Shown piece after piece: positions 22,501 through 32,449 of a DNA stretch of 64,000 bases (position 1 is the first letter of the stretch; the number at the start of each line of letters is the position of its first letter). Origin of the DNA: Channallabes apus (lineage: Eukaryota > Chordata > Actinopteri > Siluriformes > Clariidae); NCBI GenBank assembly GCA_030522415.1, contig CM060113.1, positions 11,728,065 through 11,792,064 on the forward strand. The letters run 5' to 3'. The notes beneath the pieces were generated by a model. It saw nothing but the letters and a program-made list of their open reading frames with translations, searched no databases and was not told the origin of the DNA. A program made the translations under genes and the position numbers.

Positions 22501-23005
22501 AGAACTCGGCCGGCTGTATGGCGTGGTCTGGCACCGCTGGGTTCAGCCATGTCTCGGTGAAGCAGAGGAGATTGCAGTCCCGAATGTCTCTCTGGAACTT
22601 TATCCTGGCCCTGAGGTCATCCAGTTTGTTCTCCAGTGACTGGACGTTGGCGAGCAGGATGCTAGGCAGAGGTGTGCGGTGTGCACGGGCTCTCAGCCGG
22701 TTCCTCACACCAGCTCGTCTCCCTCGGGTTCGTCGCTTCGCGTCGCGTCCATTGTTCTCCCTCAGGATCTCACTCGGCCAGCTCGGATCCGGAGTTAAAA
22801 CCGTCGAATTGTAAGTACATTGTATACCAATAGAAACAAGAGTGTCTCTATCATACCTAATGTACTCAATGGTGGTGATTTTGCCGATTTTAAAACACTG
22901 AAAACTAACTTAAAAAACAAAAAAAAAGAAAAGGTGGTCGGAGCAGTCGTGACGGCAGCCGACCTCACCGGCGCCATCTTGGAAACTCAAGTATTTATCT
23001 ATCTA
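19588..23005 (-). mobile_element. Long L2-clade LINE
   Basis: A 3.4-kb LINE in minus orientation inserted into the LTR. The 3' end (left) is the fish L2 tail, AAATTCAAATTTTATTAGTC, with GTGAAATGCTTTT further in. The 5' end (right) begins near a CCAAGATGGCGCC block at 22968-22981, containing a YY1-type AAGATGGCG site like those at the start of other LINE promoters. One long polyprotein frame covers most of it, so the copy is young. Confidence 0.9.
19961..22903 (-). CDS. L2 polyprotein: AP endonuclease and reverse transcriptase
   Basis: The frame is open from about 22903 to 19961, at least 915 residues of recognisable L2 protein, with no in-frame ATG at its head. Order: basic leader (RGRRAGVRNRLRARAHR), apurinic-type endonuclease (LLANVQSLENKLDDL, FTETWL, VAGDFNSANLK, FGKSDHAAIFLM), a linker with Asn-Ala-Gly repeats, then RT ([44 protein letters not shown], catalytic FADDTVV) and the C-terminal region (RYLGVHITQDLSW). 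Catalytic residues are intact. An ATG-started frame at 22977-22795 overlaps the upstream part in another phase, so either the true start lies there with a one-base lesion, or initiation is unusual. Target-primed reverse transcription is the family mechanism. Confidence 0.9.
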   Translation of the reverse strand, partial: FQCFKIGKITTIEYIRYDRDTLVSIGIQCTYNSTVLTPDPSWPSEILRENNGRDAKRRTRGRRAGVRNRLRARAHRTPLPSILLANVQSLENKLDDLRARIKFQRDIRDCNLLCFTETWLNPAVPDHAIQPAEFFSVHRMDRTRDSGKSRGGGVCLMVNNSWCNSASVVPLTRSCTPNLELLSIMCHPFYLPREFTSVIISAVYIPPQADTETALCELHEALTQHQTQHRDAALIVAGDFNSANLKSAAPNFYQHITCPTRGERTLDHCYTTVKDGYKAQSRPAFGKSDHAAIFLMPKYKQRLKQEVPVLREVARWTDQSVAALQDALDDADWDMFRNSSDDDVSVFTEAVVGFIEKLAGDTVEKKTIRTFPNQKPWVDKTIRDALRSRTAAYNTGLASGDMEPYKAASYNVRKAVKEAKQRYGRKLESQLQQSDSRSLWQGLRTITDYKAPTSGMTNADATLADELNTFYARFEAAAKDASNANANGANANGANASGANGCRQEDTVSTGNALIISEHDVRRAFKRVNTRKAAGPDGISGRILRACADQLAPVFTEIFNISLSQSVIPTCFKESIIVPVPKKPHPASLNDYRPVALTSVVMKCFERLIRDFIISSLPDTLDPLQFAYRQNRSTDDAISHLLHTSLTHLDTRKGNYVKMLFIDYSSAFNTIIPSTLTTKLEHLGLSSSICQWISNFLTGRPQAVSMGGHVSATLTLSTGAPQGCVLSPLLYSLYTHDCVATTNSTSIIKFADDTVVVGLITNNDESDYLEEIGNLENWCQRNNLLLNVSKTKELIVDFSTKQERNYQTPVINRSPVERVDSFRYLGVHITQDLSWSCHINTVVKKARQRLYHLRRLRDFRLPSKVLRNFYSCTIESILTGNITTWFGNSTMQDRRALQRVVRSAERIIRTELPDLHSIYSKRCWTKARKIMKDLSHPSNGLFSLLRSGKRFRSLKANTERLRRSFFPQAIRSLNHTSTQD

Positions 23006-23240
23006 TTTTCAAGTATTTATGTTTATCTGATAGCCGTGTTAGCGCCTAGCTGTTTTGCTGTGTTCCATGTTTAGTTATGCTCTATGTTTGTTAAACTTCT
23101 CTTAGGTCCAATGCAATAGCTCCTTAGTTTTCATGTGTATCTGTTCAGTTTTTGTCATCATTAAAAAGACTCATTTCTCAGCATTTACCCCTGCCACTAG
23201 GCCTCTTTGTCAGTCCTCACCCCGTACACGCAACAGTCTG

Positions 23241-23980
23241 AGTGTACACAAAATTAAAACAAATGGCCTTTTAAGGTCCAGAACTTTCTTTCTGACTGTT
23301 AGGGCAGTTTCCTTAGCAACATGTGGAATCTTGCCATGTGTGCATCTTTCTTTGCTGTGTACTACTACCAGCAAAACTGTCATTTTGTGACCCAGTGTGG
23401 GAAGCATATGAAATGTCTCTGGTATGTCACATTTGTCCTCTTTATATTTCCTGTCTTGTTAGGCAGTTGGGGAAGTGAATTCAAATACATTTAAATATCA
23501 TGATATTTGTTACATACTAATTAACCAAATGTTGTTAAATTTATATTCGTATTCTCATCATGTTTGATCATGTCACTGCACAATTTTATATTTTTAAATG
23601 TGTATTTCGCAACTTCTTAGAAATTATTAAACTGTTCAACATTTCATTCATCCAGCAGTTTCAGCATTTTGAACAATTCTTATTTTTGCCAGGAACTTTT
23701 AAATATTATATATTAAAATATTTGTAACATTCCATTTTTATGATTCATTTCCAGTATGCTATGAATTAGCATATTGTTCCAGACTTAACCCTGAGGGGAT
23801 ATTCTTTATCCTATCCTTTTTTGTAGTGAGATGATTTTTGTTTACTGAGTGATTGATACTCATGTTTGACACATTTATATGCAGGAGTTGCTCTGAGTGT
23901 CAATACACAAGATGGAGACTTATAATACTTGCTATGGGTCTTATAATAGATGCTTAATTATTTAAAAACACATATAAACA
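23241..23980. other. No gene seen
   Basis: AT-rich sequence without recognisable frames. The ~85-codon frames lack family motifs. Confidence 0.5.
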
Positions 23981-24270
23981 CTGATCCCCTATCACATTAA
24001 AACCACTGAAAAGTGAAGTTAATAGCATTGATTATTTTATTACACTGGCACCTGTCATTTTGTAGGACATATTGATCAGCATATGAACAATCTGTTCTCA
24101 AAGGTGATGTGTTCGAAGAAGGAAAAATGGGCAGGCATAAAGAAAGAGTGAATTTGTCAAAGGACAATTTGTGATGGGTAGACAACTAGGTCTTGTTCTT
24201 GGTATGTACTTAAACTAGGTCTTAAACTGTAGGTCTTGTTCCTGGTATGTACGTAACAGTATCAAAACTA
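23981..24270 (+). pseudogene. Tc1-family 5' remnant
   Basis: Starts with ATCCCCTATCACATTAAAAC, like the terminal repeat of a common fish Tc1 family. It then carries ATGGGCAGGCATAAAGAAAG at 24127 (MGRHKERVNLSKDN), the start of the transposase. It decays within 150 bp. Another piece of what looks like the same family is at 45890-46110. Confidence 0.55.
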
Positions 24271-24295
24271 TTTGAATCACTCATTCTTTATTCTT

Positions 24296-24735
24296 ATAGC
24301 TAATCGCATTTGTACGAATGATCACCACGTCGCTTTGGACGACTCGGACAGCCGGAGCAGTCCGGCTCACAATCCTACTGACTACACTCCAACTGAACCT
24401 GTCATGGACCGGGCCTCGGTGAGTTTTACTGAGGATGAGCCCGAGCCATCTGCATCGTTACTGCAGTTCCTAGAGGCTCACGTTTTCCAAGAATGTTGAC
24501 CCCAAACCGGGTCCTTCTAAGAGGCCGCGTGCGGATAGCCCTTATCCCTTTTTTTTTTTTAAACCCGTATGACCAGAGTCTACAACCCCAGCTCTGCCGG
24601 TCCTAAAACCTGTTTGTCACGTAAGTGTTGGCACCCAGACCGATGTCAAAGTGTCTGTTGGTATCCAAACAGATTTTCCTTCCACACCTGTGCCAAATCC
24701 AAATCGCGGCATTTCTGTTTCTATATCCTTTCACT
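24296..24735 (+). pseudogene. Unidentified coding-like remnant
   Basis: A Ser/Pro/Glu-rich frame follows an acceptor-like TTATTCTTATAG at 24287-24298 and runs to 24499 (DDSDSRSSPAHNP, LLQFLEAHVFQEC). After stops and a poly-T run (24551-24561), another phase reads KRPRADSPYPF and two VSVG-QTD units. The composition looks like protein-coding sequence now broken. I cannot name a family. Candidates are a DNA-transposon accessory gene or a captured host exon. Confidence 0.3.
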
Positions 24736-25018
24736 GATTTTTAAATTGGTGTTGTCCTTCCTCACAGAATGTTTTGCTAATTGACTTCTTGTGCATTTTA
24801 TTTTGCTACTGATGCTTACCCAGGCCCCATGTGTTTTTTTTTTTTATACTTTTTATGTTGGGCCTAATACTTTGTATTGTATAATATTCACTATGTAGAT
24901 AAACATACTATTTTGTGTCTATTTCTTTATTAAACTTATTATTCATATCACTGTGTCTCTCTCTTGATTATTTAATTTGACATGTTGCTTGTGTATCCAA
25001 TACCTGTTACATCACAGT

Positions 25019-25283
25019 TAAGATCACCCCATGTCTGAGATTACATCATATCTGGGGCTATGTCATATCTGCTGATCTTGTGTCGTGTGTAGGGTTACTA
25101 CAGTATGACATCATGTGCATCTCATCTCTAAGATGGCTGCTAGACTAAGGTTCGTTGGGTGCATACGGTATACTGAACATCACATGATATCCTTGCTACT
25201 ATGACATCACATTATCCTTGGCTCAACTCTGTTCCTCCTACTTCACTTCTATAAGATAAGATTAATAGTTTTCTGTAGAATTT
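25019..25283 (-). repeat. LTR-like block, inverted copy of 43870-44131
   Basis: The reverse complement of 43870-44131 aligns along about 260 bp, including the blocks AAGATCACCCCATG, CTATGTCATATCTGCTGATC and TTCCTCCTACTTCACTTCT. The orientation is opposite to the copy at the other end of the provirus. TTATTAAAC at 24930 could be the poly(A) signal of a minus-oriented LTR, whose outer edge might be near 24829 or 25443, but edges are unclear. Confidence 0.75.
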
Positions 25284-25455
25284 CGGAGTCAGATCGCAGT
25301 GAAACAAATAAATGGTTGTTGAATAATCCAGGAAAGGATCTACTTTTAGTGAAAGAGTGTGATAAGGGAGATCAACACTTAGGCTTTCGTTAATACCTGA
25401 CGTATTAGAGCTTAACTGTGACACGCACACTTTAATTCTTACATCATATTTTAGA

Positions 25456-25800
25456 ATGAAGATATGAGTTATTTCCTTGGGTTAGTTCCTAAAGAGATTC
25501 ATTTAAAAGTAATAAATAGCACATTTGAATTTGGAGGAATAGGTGGACCTCCACGTTTAACTCCTCATTTCACTACTGCAAACATACCCAGATTTTGATA
25601 TATTATATTTAGAAGAAGACGCAGAAGGACGAAAAGCAAAAAGATACAGATTAACAGGAACACAGACAGGTCCGGTACTGCTGAGTCATATGTGGATGGT
25701 TGATAACAATAGCAAATTCACGAGAATACCTTTTGGACCGGACGGGAGAATAATTTTTCAGACCCTTGACAAAAATGGTATGACACCAGTGGAAAATTAA
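25456..25800 (+). pseudogene. Pre-gag reading-frame remnant
   Basis: Coding-like sequence upstream of gag: an ATG near 25466 starts MSYFLGLVPKEIHLKV, and a second phase to 25800 reads LLSHMWMVDNNSKFTRIPFG and ends at a stop. Phase breaks lie near 25600. It has no family I recognise. Some fish retroviruses have a small open frame before gag, so this may be a decayed accessory gene, but that is inference. Confidence 0.35.
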
Positions 25801-25911
25801 TGTTTAAAAAATATAAAGAGAAAAGACAGTTGTTGAAAATTGGCAGTAGTCATAAAGTACGCAGTAGGAGAACTTTAGTAAAAAGGAGAGAGAAGAGACA
25901 AGAAGTGTGTG

Positions 25912-28409
25912 ATGGGAAAGCTATTCTGCCATAAAGGTGCGTGGCCAAAGCCAGCGACACCTGTAGACGTAATTATAGCCAAACATAAAGAAGATGAAAA
26001 GTACATCAGAAAGTGTATGATAAAATGGCATGACAGGACATCAGGAGATCTGCAATGGCCTAAAGAGGGAACCTTTAATGAAGAATGTTGTAAGAAAGTA
26101 AAAGAAATGCTCAGACACACCACAAAGGAAAAGGGTAGCAAGGAAAGAGTCAAATTAGGATAGAAATTAGAAATTGTAGAATGGTTTGAAAATGAAGGAA
26201 AGGAACAAGTTGAAGAAGGAAAAAAGGATCAGAAGTCAGAAAGAAGTGAAGACAGGAAAGATAAAGTTCAGAAAGCAAGGAAAGAGAAAGTAAACTCAGA
26301 ATTAGAGAGACCACCACCATACCCTGAGGAACACATGCAACAGAGGGATGGGGGAATGTATCCACAACTGAAGCTGCAGGAAAAAGACAAAGGAGCATGG
26401 GGATTTGAAGGACGTGTGACGGGACGGATTAAAGTGACGTCATGCGACTCTGAGTGGATGGACGGACAATTTGAAGAAACAGGACAAGAACCAATGACTC
26501 ACAGCCAGAGTGATGACACCCAAAGGGAATGGAACAGAGGAAGAAAAACAGAACCACGTGAGTCAAGAGAAACTAAAGAACTGCAAGGTAGAGGAAGAGA
26601 AATGAAAAGATTGAAAGAACAAAATGTGAAATTCCTGTCAGAAATACAGGGACTCAGAAATGAACAACAAATCACGTCTAAAAGAAGGATGATGGAACGC
26701 AACAAAAGGAAGCAGTCCCGGGAGAGATGGGAAGGAAAGAACATGCAAAGAGGAAACAGCATAAATTCATATCCTGAACAATCATACACATCCCTTCATG
26801 AGTCTGACAGAGATGAAGTGGTAATCAAGATAGATCAACAAGAACCAGTAAAAAGAAAAGTTAAAGGGCACCTGATCATTGAATCTGAGAAAGAAGCAAG
26901 AAAAAGAACAGAAAGAAAAGAACCAACAAGCACACCACGACGCAATGACCAATACAGAAATAAATGTCAACAGGAAGATTCCAGTATACAGGAAGAAGAT
27001 GACGATAGTGAAGCCCTTGATGAAGCAATTAGTCAAATAGAAAAATCGAATTGACAGACGCATAAAAAAACTCACAAAAGAAAACAAAAAAAGCTGCAAC
27101 AGAACCATCTGCATCAGAGATGCCATCAAGATGGAAGGTCCTCTCGTCCTGGCCTGATAAAGGAGGAAATGAAAAACACACCAGTTTTGACGAACAACAC
27201 ATGCTGCCTGATGAAGAAGAAAATGAAAGATACACTAGTTTTAATGAACATATGCCAGACCTAGAAGACCACAATGAAGGTAGACAATGCCGACTTGTTG
27301 TTAAAGGAAGTCGGTACCAATATGTGCCATGGTCATTCATGGATATGACAGGCCTGGCAAATCAATTACCAGACTTGTGCAATGGAGCATAAAGATGGAT
27401 AACACAGTTTGAAGAAAAAAACACTGGACACCTCCTAGCACTGGGAGATGTAAAAGCTATTCTAGCACAAACAATTGGGAAAGTGAAGACCACAGAAATA
27501 TTGGATGAAGCTAATCTGCACACATTAAGAGGACAGAACAGAGGAGACACCCTAGCAGAAACAGGATATGGGATGCCCTTCGAAAATCCTATCCCACTAA
27601 AATGGATCAGTGGCACTGAGAGAAGATGACAATGATGACAATGTTGTAAAATTCATCAATGATTTCCAGACAAAATGGAGAGAGGAAACAGGAGGCTCCT
27701 GGGACCAAACAGATACAAGTAAGAGCCTGTTCCGAATGATGCTGAAAAAGTGCATGCCACAGGAAGTCCAAACAGCCCTGGAAGAGGTAGTGGGACTGAA
27801 CACATTGCCATGGGAAACATTTCAAGCACACATTGTACACTATGTGGACCAACATCGAAAGAAGAAGAGGGAAGCTAAAGAAACTGCTGAGTCAATCGCA
27901 ACCCAGTTACACAAAATACAAATGGGGGAATTCACAGCTGCAAAGAAAAAGGAAAAAGAGAAAGATAAATGTCAAGTCCAAGCAGCAGTAATGGTGCCTG
28001 CAAATCCGACAACACAGCCTCCTGCTGGACCAGTGCAGCAAACACCACAACCAGCAACAGCCAATGCCCCTCCAACGTATGTGCACACTGGAAACCAACA
28101 AGGACAAAATCCACCCATGAGGTGGCAAGGACAGGGCCCCAGGCCTTATAGAGGCAGGGGACAAAGGGGACCATACTGTACCAACAGTAACCAAGGAGAC
28201 AGCCATTCAGAATGAATGCCCCAGGGCAAATGGGCCCAAATACTCAAGACATGCAGTGTTGGCAGTGTGGAGGAGCAGGACACATTAGAAGAAATTGTGC
28301 ACAAATGTCATGGGCTCAAAATGGACCCCAACCTGTACACTGTACTATGTACTGTACTATGACCAAGGAAGTCAAGATGAGGAATATGCACAATTGTGGT
28401 CAGATGTGA
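25912..28409 (+). pseudogene. ERV gag (matrix, capsid, nucleocapsid)
   Basis: Structural polyprotein in at least five frame pieces. It starts at ATG 25912 with MGKLF, whose Gly2 is the usual myristoylation position of matrix. A PPPYP late-domain motif is at about 26308. A very charged Lys/Arg/Glu segment fills 26335-27054 (about 240 codons), between matrix and capsid. Capsid begins near 27280 (YVPWSFMDMTGLANQLPDL) and continues at 27610-27950. Pro-rich sequence with PPTY follows at about 28070. Nucleocapsid has a single CCHC box (CWQCGGAGHIRRNC) at 28253. Single-box nucleocapsid and PPxY motifs fit the gamma/epsilon group. Stops and frame changes occur near 26163, 27054, 27392, 27600 and 28215. 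Confidence 0.85.
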
Positions 28410-28830
28410 TTGAAACCAGTCACTGATGTGGCACACGGAGATATAATTGTAGGTGCTCCAGGAGCAGCCATCACTGTGCACCTGACTGAACGAATGGAAC
28501 ATTGGCATCAAGTACCTAACACAGCACCTCACATTTCTTTTTTTAGTGGGGGAAAACACACAATCCAAAGAATTAGGACTGATGGTCAAACAGGCAGCTG
28601 AAGTACCTGATTGGGAACAAACCTCTGACCCTTCTGTACATATTTCACAAGATCAGAGACTTTTGAAAATAACATTTTCAGGAACAGATAGAATGAGGGC
28701 AACACACACAGAGATAGATGGGAAGACAATGTTGTCAACAAACCCTCAGAGGGGTATGTGTAACATGCCATTGTCATCGCACACACAAATGCCAGTTAAG
28801 ATGTTAGGGCAGATAGATGAAAAAGAATTA
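28410..28830 (+). pseudogene. ERV protease region
   Basis: Lies between nucleocapsid and RT. A frame to 28601 reads IIVGAPGAAITVHL, then phase changes and continues to 28830. The expected Asp-Thr/Ser-Gly active-site triplet is not clearly visible, so protease assignment rests mainly on position. Broken by at least one frame change. Confidence 0.5.
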
Positions 28831-30189
28831 GCATTAGAGGAAGAATTACTGAAAACAATCCCAGAGAAACTATGGACAAGACACTCCACAGATGTAGGAT
28901 TAGTTAAGTCTGGAGGACAAGCCTTAGTAAAAATAAGACCAAATGCAAAATTGCCTTATCAAAGACAATATCCACTGACACCCCAAGCTATAGCAGGAAT
29001 TAAATTCAATTCAATTCAATTTTATTTGTATAGCGCTTTTAACAATTGACATTGTCTCAAAACAGCTTTACACAATCAAAAGAATTATTTAAGTTTGTAT
29101 GGAATGTGAATGTGTATGAATCAAAATGTTCAGATATTCCCTAACCTACTACAGATGGGTTATTAGAAGATGGAGTATTAATACCCACTAAGAGTCCTTG
29201 TAATACTCCTATAGTTCCTGTCACAAAGACCAATTCAGATAAATGGAGACTCGTGCACGATTTACGAGCCATAAACCAAATTGTAGAATCAGAATTGCCT
29301 ATAGTGCCTGATCCACACACACTACTGTCTAATATACCAGAAGACACTCAGTGGTACACGGTCATAGATCTATGTTCAGCATTTTTTAGTATTACACTAC
29401 ATCTAGAATCACAACACTTGTTTGCTTTTACATACGAGGGACAGCAGCTGTCTTACAGTCGCTTACCGCAGGGATACTGTGAAAGCCCATCAATATTTAA
29501 CCGAGTACTAACTCAAGACCTAGCCTCGATAAATATTAAGAGTGCTTTGATTCAGTACTGTGACGATTTGCTGATTTGTAGTCCAACCAGAGAACAATGT
29601 GAAGAAGATTCGTTGAGAGTTTTGACAGTACTAGCTGAAAATGGACAAAGTTAGTAGAGAAAAGTTACAATTCTGTAGACAAGACGTAGAGTATCTAGGC
29701 AGAGTATTGAAAGGAACATCTAAGCACATATCTCCAGAACATATAGAAGCAATATCCAAAGCCCCTTAACCACGAACTGTAAAAGAGATGCTATCCTTTC
29801 TAGGTATGGTAGGATTTAGCAGAGACTGGATATGTGACTTTGCATTAAAAACAGCACCCTTAAGAGCATTAATCAAAGCAGCTGGACAGACCAAAAATAG
29901 TGCAGTGTTAGAATGGACACCTGAAGCACTGGAAGCTTTTGAACAGCTAAAGAGGGAACTCTGTACAGCACCAGGACTTGCTAGTCCAGAATACAATAAA
30001 CCATTCCATCTGTATGTCTCAGAGCGAGGCGGATTTGCCACGGGGGTTCTGACCCAACAACAAGGTCCTAGCAAACAATCAATTGCATATTATAGTACAG
30101 CTCTTGATAATATTGATGTTATTGAAAGGTGGCAGCCGCACTATTTGCTTATGAAAAAGCAACCTCAATTACTATGGGACATCCAGTAA
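28830..30189 (+). pseudogene. ERV reverse transcriptase
   Basis: RT fingers and palm from 28830, interrupted by a retroposon at 29004-29141, resume at 29150 (TNSDKWRLVHDLRAINQIVE). They continue with TVIDLCSAFFSITL, RLPQGYCESPSIFNRVL and the catalytic YCDDLL at about 29557; the Tyr-Cys-Asp-Asp centre keeps both Asp. The connection domain continues in another phase (29788-30189: MVGFSRDWICDFALKTAPL). Stops at 29655 and 29767 and phase changes make it non-functional. Confidence 0.88.
29004..29141 (-). repeat. Short retroposon/LINE tail inserted in RT
   Basis: ATTCAATTCAATTCAATTTT followed by TGTATAGCGCTTTTAACAAT and CAGCTTTACAC is a sequence pattern common across fish genomes. It splits the RT frame, which continues on either side. 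Edges are approximate; no clear target duplication was found. Confidence 0.7.
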
Positions 30190-30648
30190 TGCTGTACACC
30201 ACCCACGCAATACACACACACTCCTGACCAGTCCACCGTTTGTAATTACAAATGCTAGAAGAACACAATATGATGTAATACTCTCTGAACCTGAATTAAC
30301 TATACGCAGGTGTCAGACAGTAAATCCATCAGATCGTATAATGACCCCAGCAGAGGGATATCCCCACGATAGTCATCTAGTGTCAGCAGAATATCTAAAG
30401 ACACGCCAAGATTTAGAGAACCAACCTCTGTCACACCCAGATTGTATATTCTTTGTAGATGGGTCATGTTTTAGAGATGGTGACAGTAATAAAGCAGGCT
30501 ATGCCATAGTAACGCCCACTTTAGATGGAGAAACATTCAAAATTGCACAAGCAGAACATGTGCCACAACCATGTTCTGCTTAGTTAGCCGAATTAGTCGC
30601 TTTGACAGGCGCCTGTAAACAAGCAGAAGGGAAAGCATGTACAATATA

Positions 30649-32210
30649 CAAACCGGATTCCAAAAAAGTTGGGACACTAAACAAATTGTGAATAAAAACT
30701 GAATGCAATGATGTGGAGATGGCAAATGTCAATATTTTATTCAGAATAGAACAGATGACAGATCAAAAGTTTAATCCGAGAAAATGTATCATTTTAAAGG
30801 AAAAATATGTTGATTCCAAATTTCACGGTGTCAACAAATCCCAAAAAAGTTGGGACAAGTAGCAATAAGAGGCTGGAAAAAGTAAATTTGAGCATAACGA
30901 AGAGCTGGAAGACCAATTAACAGTAATTCGGTTAATTGGCAACATGATTGGGTATAAAAAGAGCTTCTCAGAGTGGCAGTGTCTCTCAGAAGCCAAGATG
31001 GGTAGAGGATCACCAATTCCCACAATGTTGCGCAGAAAGATAGTGGAGCAATATCAGAAAGGTGTTACCCAGCGAAAAATTGCAAGGACTTTGCAGTTAT
31101 CATCAACTGTGCATATCATCCGAAGATTCAGAGAATCTCGAACAATCTGTGCGTAAGGGTCAAGGGCGTAAAACCATACTGGATGCCCGTGATCTCCGGG
31201 CCCTTAAACGACACTGCACCACAAACAGGAATGCTACTGTAAAGGAAATCACAGAATGGGCTCAGGAATACTTCCAGAAACCATTGTCAGTGAACACAAT
31301 CCACCGTGCCATCTGCCGTTGCCAGCTGCAACTCTACAGTGCAAAGAAGCCATTTCTAAGCAAGATCCACAAGCACAGGCGTTTTCATTGGGCCAGATAT
31401 CATTTAAAATGTAGTGTGGCAAAATGGAAGACTGTTCTGTGGTCAGACGAGTCACGATTCGAAGTTCTTGTTGGAAATGTGGGACGCCGTGTCATCCGGA
31501 CCAAAGAGGACAAGGACAACCCAAGTTATCAACGCTCAGTTCAGAAGCCTGCATCTCTGATGGTATGGGGTTGCATGAGTGCGTGTGGCATGGGCAGCTT
31601 GCATGTCTGGAAAGGCACCATCAATGCAGAAAAATATATTCAGGTTCTAGAACAACATCTAGTCATCTCTTTCAGGGAAGACCCTGCATTTTTCAACAGG
31701 ATAATGCCAGACCACATTCTGCATCAATGACATCATGGCTGTGTAGGAGAAGGATCCGGGTACTGAAATGGCCAGTTTGCAGTCCAGATCTTTCCCCTAT
31801 AGAGAACATTTGGCGCATCATAAAGAGGAAGGTGCGACAAAGAAGGCCCAAGACGATTGAACAGTTAGAGGCCTGTATTAGACAAGAATGGGAGAGCATT
31901 CCTATTTCTAAACTTGAGAAACTGGTCTCCTCGGTCCCCAGATGTCTGTTGAGTGTTGTAATAAGAAGGGGAGATGCCACACAGTGGTGAAAATGGCCTT
32001 GTCCCAACTTTTTTGGGATTTGTTGACACCATGACATTTTGATTCACCATATTTTTCCCTTAAAATTATACATTTTCTCAGTTTAAACTTTTGTTCCGTG
32101 ATTTATGTTCTATTCTGAATAAAATATTGACATTTGCCATCTCCACATCATTGCATTCAGTTTTTATTCACAATTTGTTTAGTGTCCCAACTTTTTTGGA
32201 ATCCGGTTTG
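30649..32210 (+). mobile_element. Tc1-family transposon inside ERV RNase H
   Basis: A 1,562-bp element with long inverted ends, CAAACCGGATTCCAAAAAAG at the left and CTTTTTTGGAATCCGGTTTG-type at the right; about 100 bp match. TA flanks both sides (30647-30648, 32211-32212). It belongs to a different Tc1 family from the copy at 1503-3120. Confidence 0.95.
30998..31990 (+). pseudogene. Tc1 transposase with two frame changes
   Basis: ATG at 30998 (MGRGSPIPTMLRRKIVEQYQ) starts the HTH domain. A frame change near 31130 leads to 31062-31730 (GQGRKTILDARDLRALKR, WSDESRFEVL with the first catalytic Asp). A second change near 31690-31710 leads to the frame ending at 31990 (IFQQDNARPHSA with the second Asp, SPDLSPIENIW with Glu). 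Length is about 330 codons. All three catalytic residues are present, but the two frame changes kill it. Confidence 0.9.
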
Positions 32211-32449
32211 TACACCGATTCAGCTTATGCATATGGAATATGCCATTTGTATGGCCCCATATGGCCACAAAGAGGTTACAAAAGAGCTGATGGAACACCA
32301 GTACTACATGGAGAAGCAATATCAGAAATGTTAGATGCAATCAAATTACCATCAAGATTAGGCATAGTTAAATGTGCAGCACATAAAAAAAGATGGCACT
32401 TTCGTTAGTAACGGAAATGAAGCAGCAGTAAATCAGATAAATATGATGC

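Larger units (their letters stand above)
17746..23235 (+). mobile_element. Short (non-autonomous) LTR retrotransposon with perfect target duplication
   Basis: The 5' LTR is 17746-18324 and the 3' LTR is 19268-23235, with a foreign L2 LINE inside the latter. The internal region is only 943 bp. Both outer ends carry GTCTG (17741-17745 and 23236-23240), a perfect 5-bp target duplication. LTRs run TGTCACGG...AACA. There is a polypurine tract but no protease, RT or integrase, so mobilisation would need a partner element. LTR layout and the self-priming signal resemble Tf1/sushi-type gypsy elements. Confidence 0.93.
19268..23235 (+). repeat. 3' LTR of the short LTR element, split by an L2 LINE
   Basis: LTR sequence is present at 19268-19587 and resumes at about 23006-23235. 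Together they match the 5' LTR. A TATTT-type sequence at both junctions is consistent with a short target duplication for the L2. Confidence 0.9.
30330..32408 (+). pseudogene. ERV RNase H, split by a Tc1 transposon
   Basis: RNase H starts around 30445 (FFVDGSCFRDGDSNKAGYAI, the first catalytic Asp block) and runs to 30646. Sequence from 32213 onward continues the same domain (DSAYAYGICHL, a typical RNase H Asp block) to 32408. The Tc1 transposon at 30649-32210 separates them, inserted at a TA. A stop at 30581 also breaks the frame. Confidence 0.85.
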
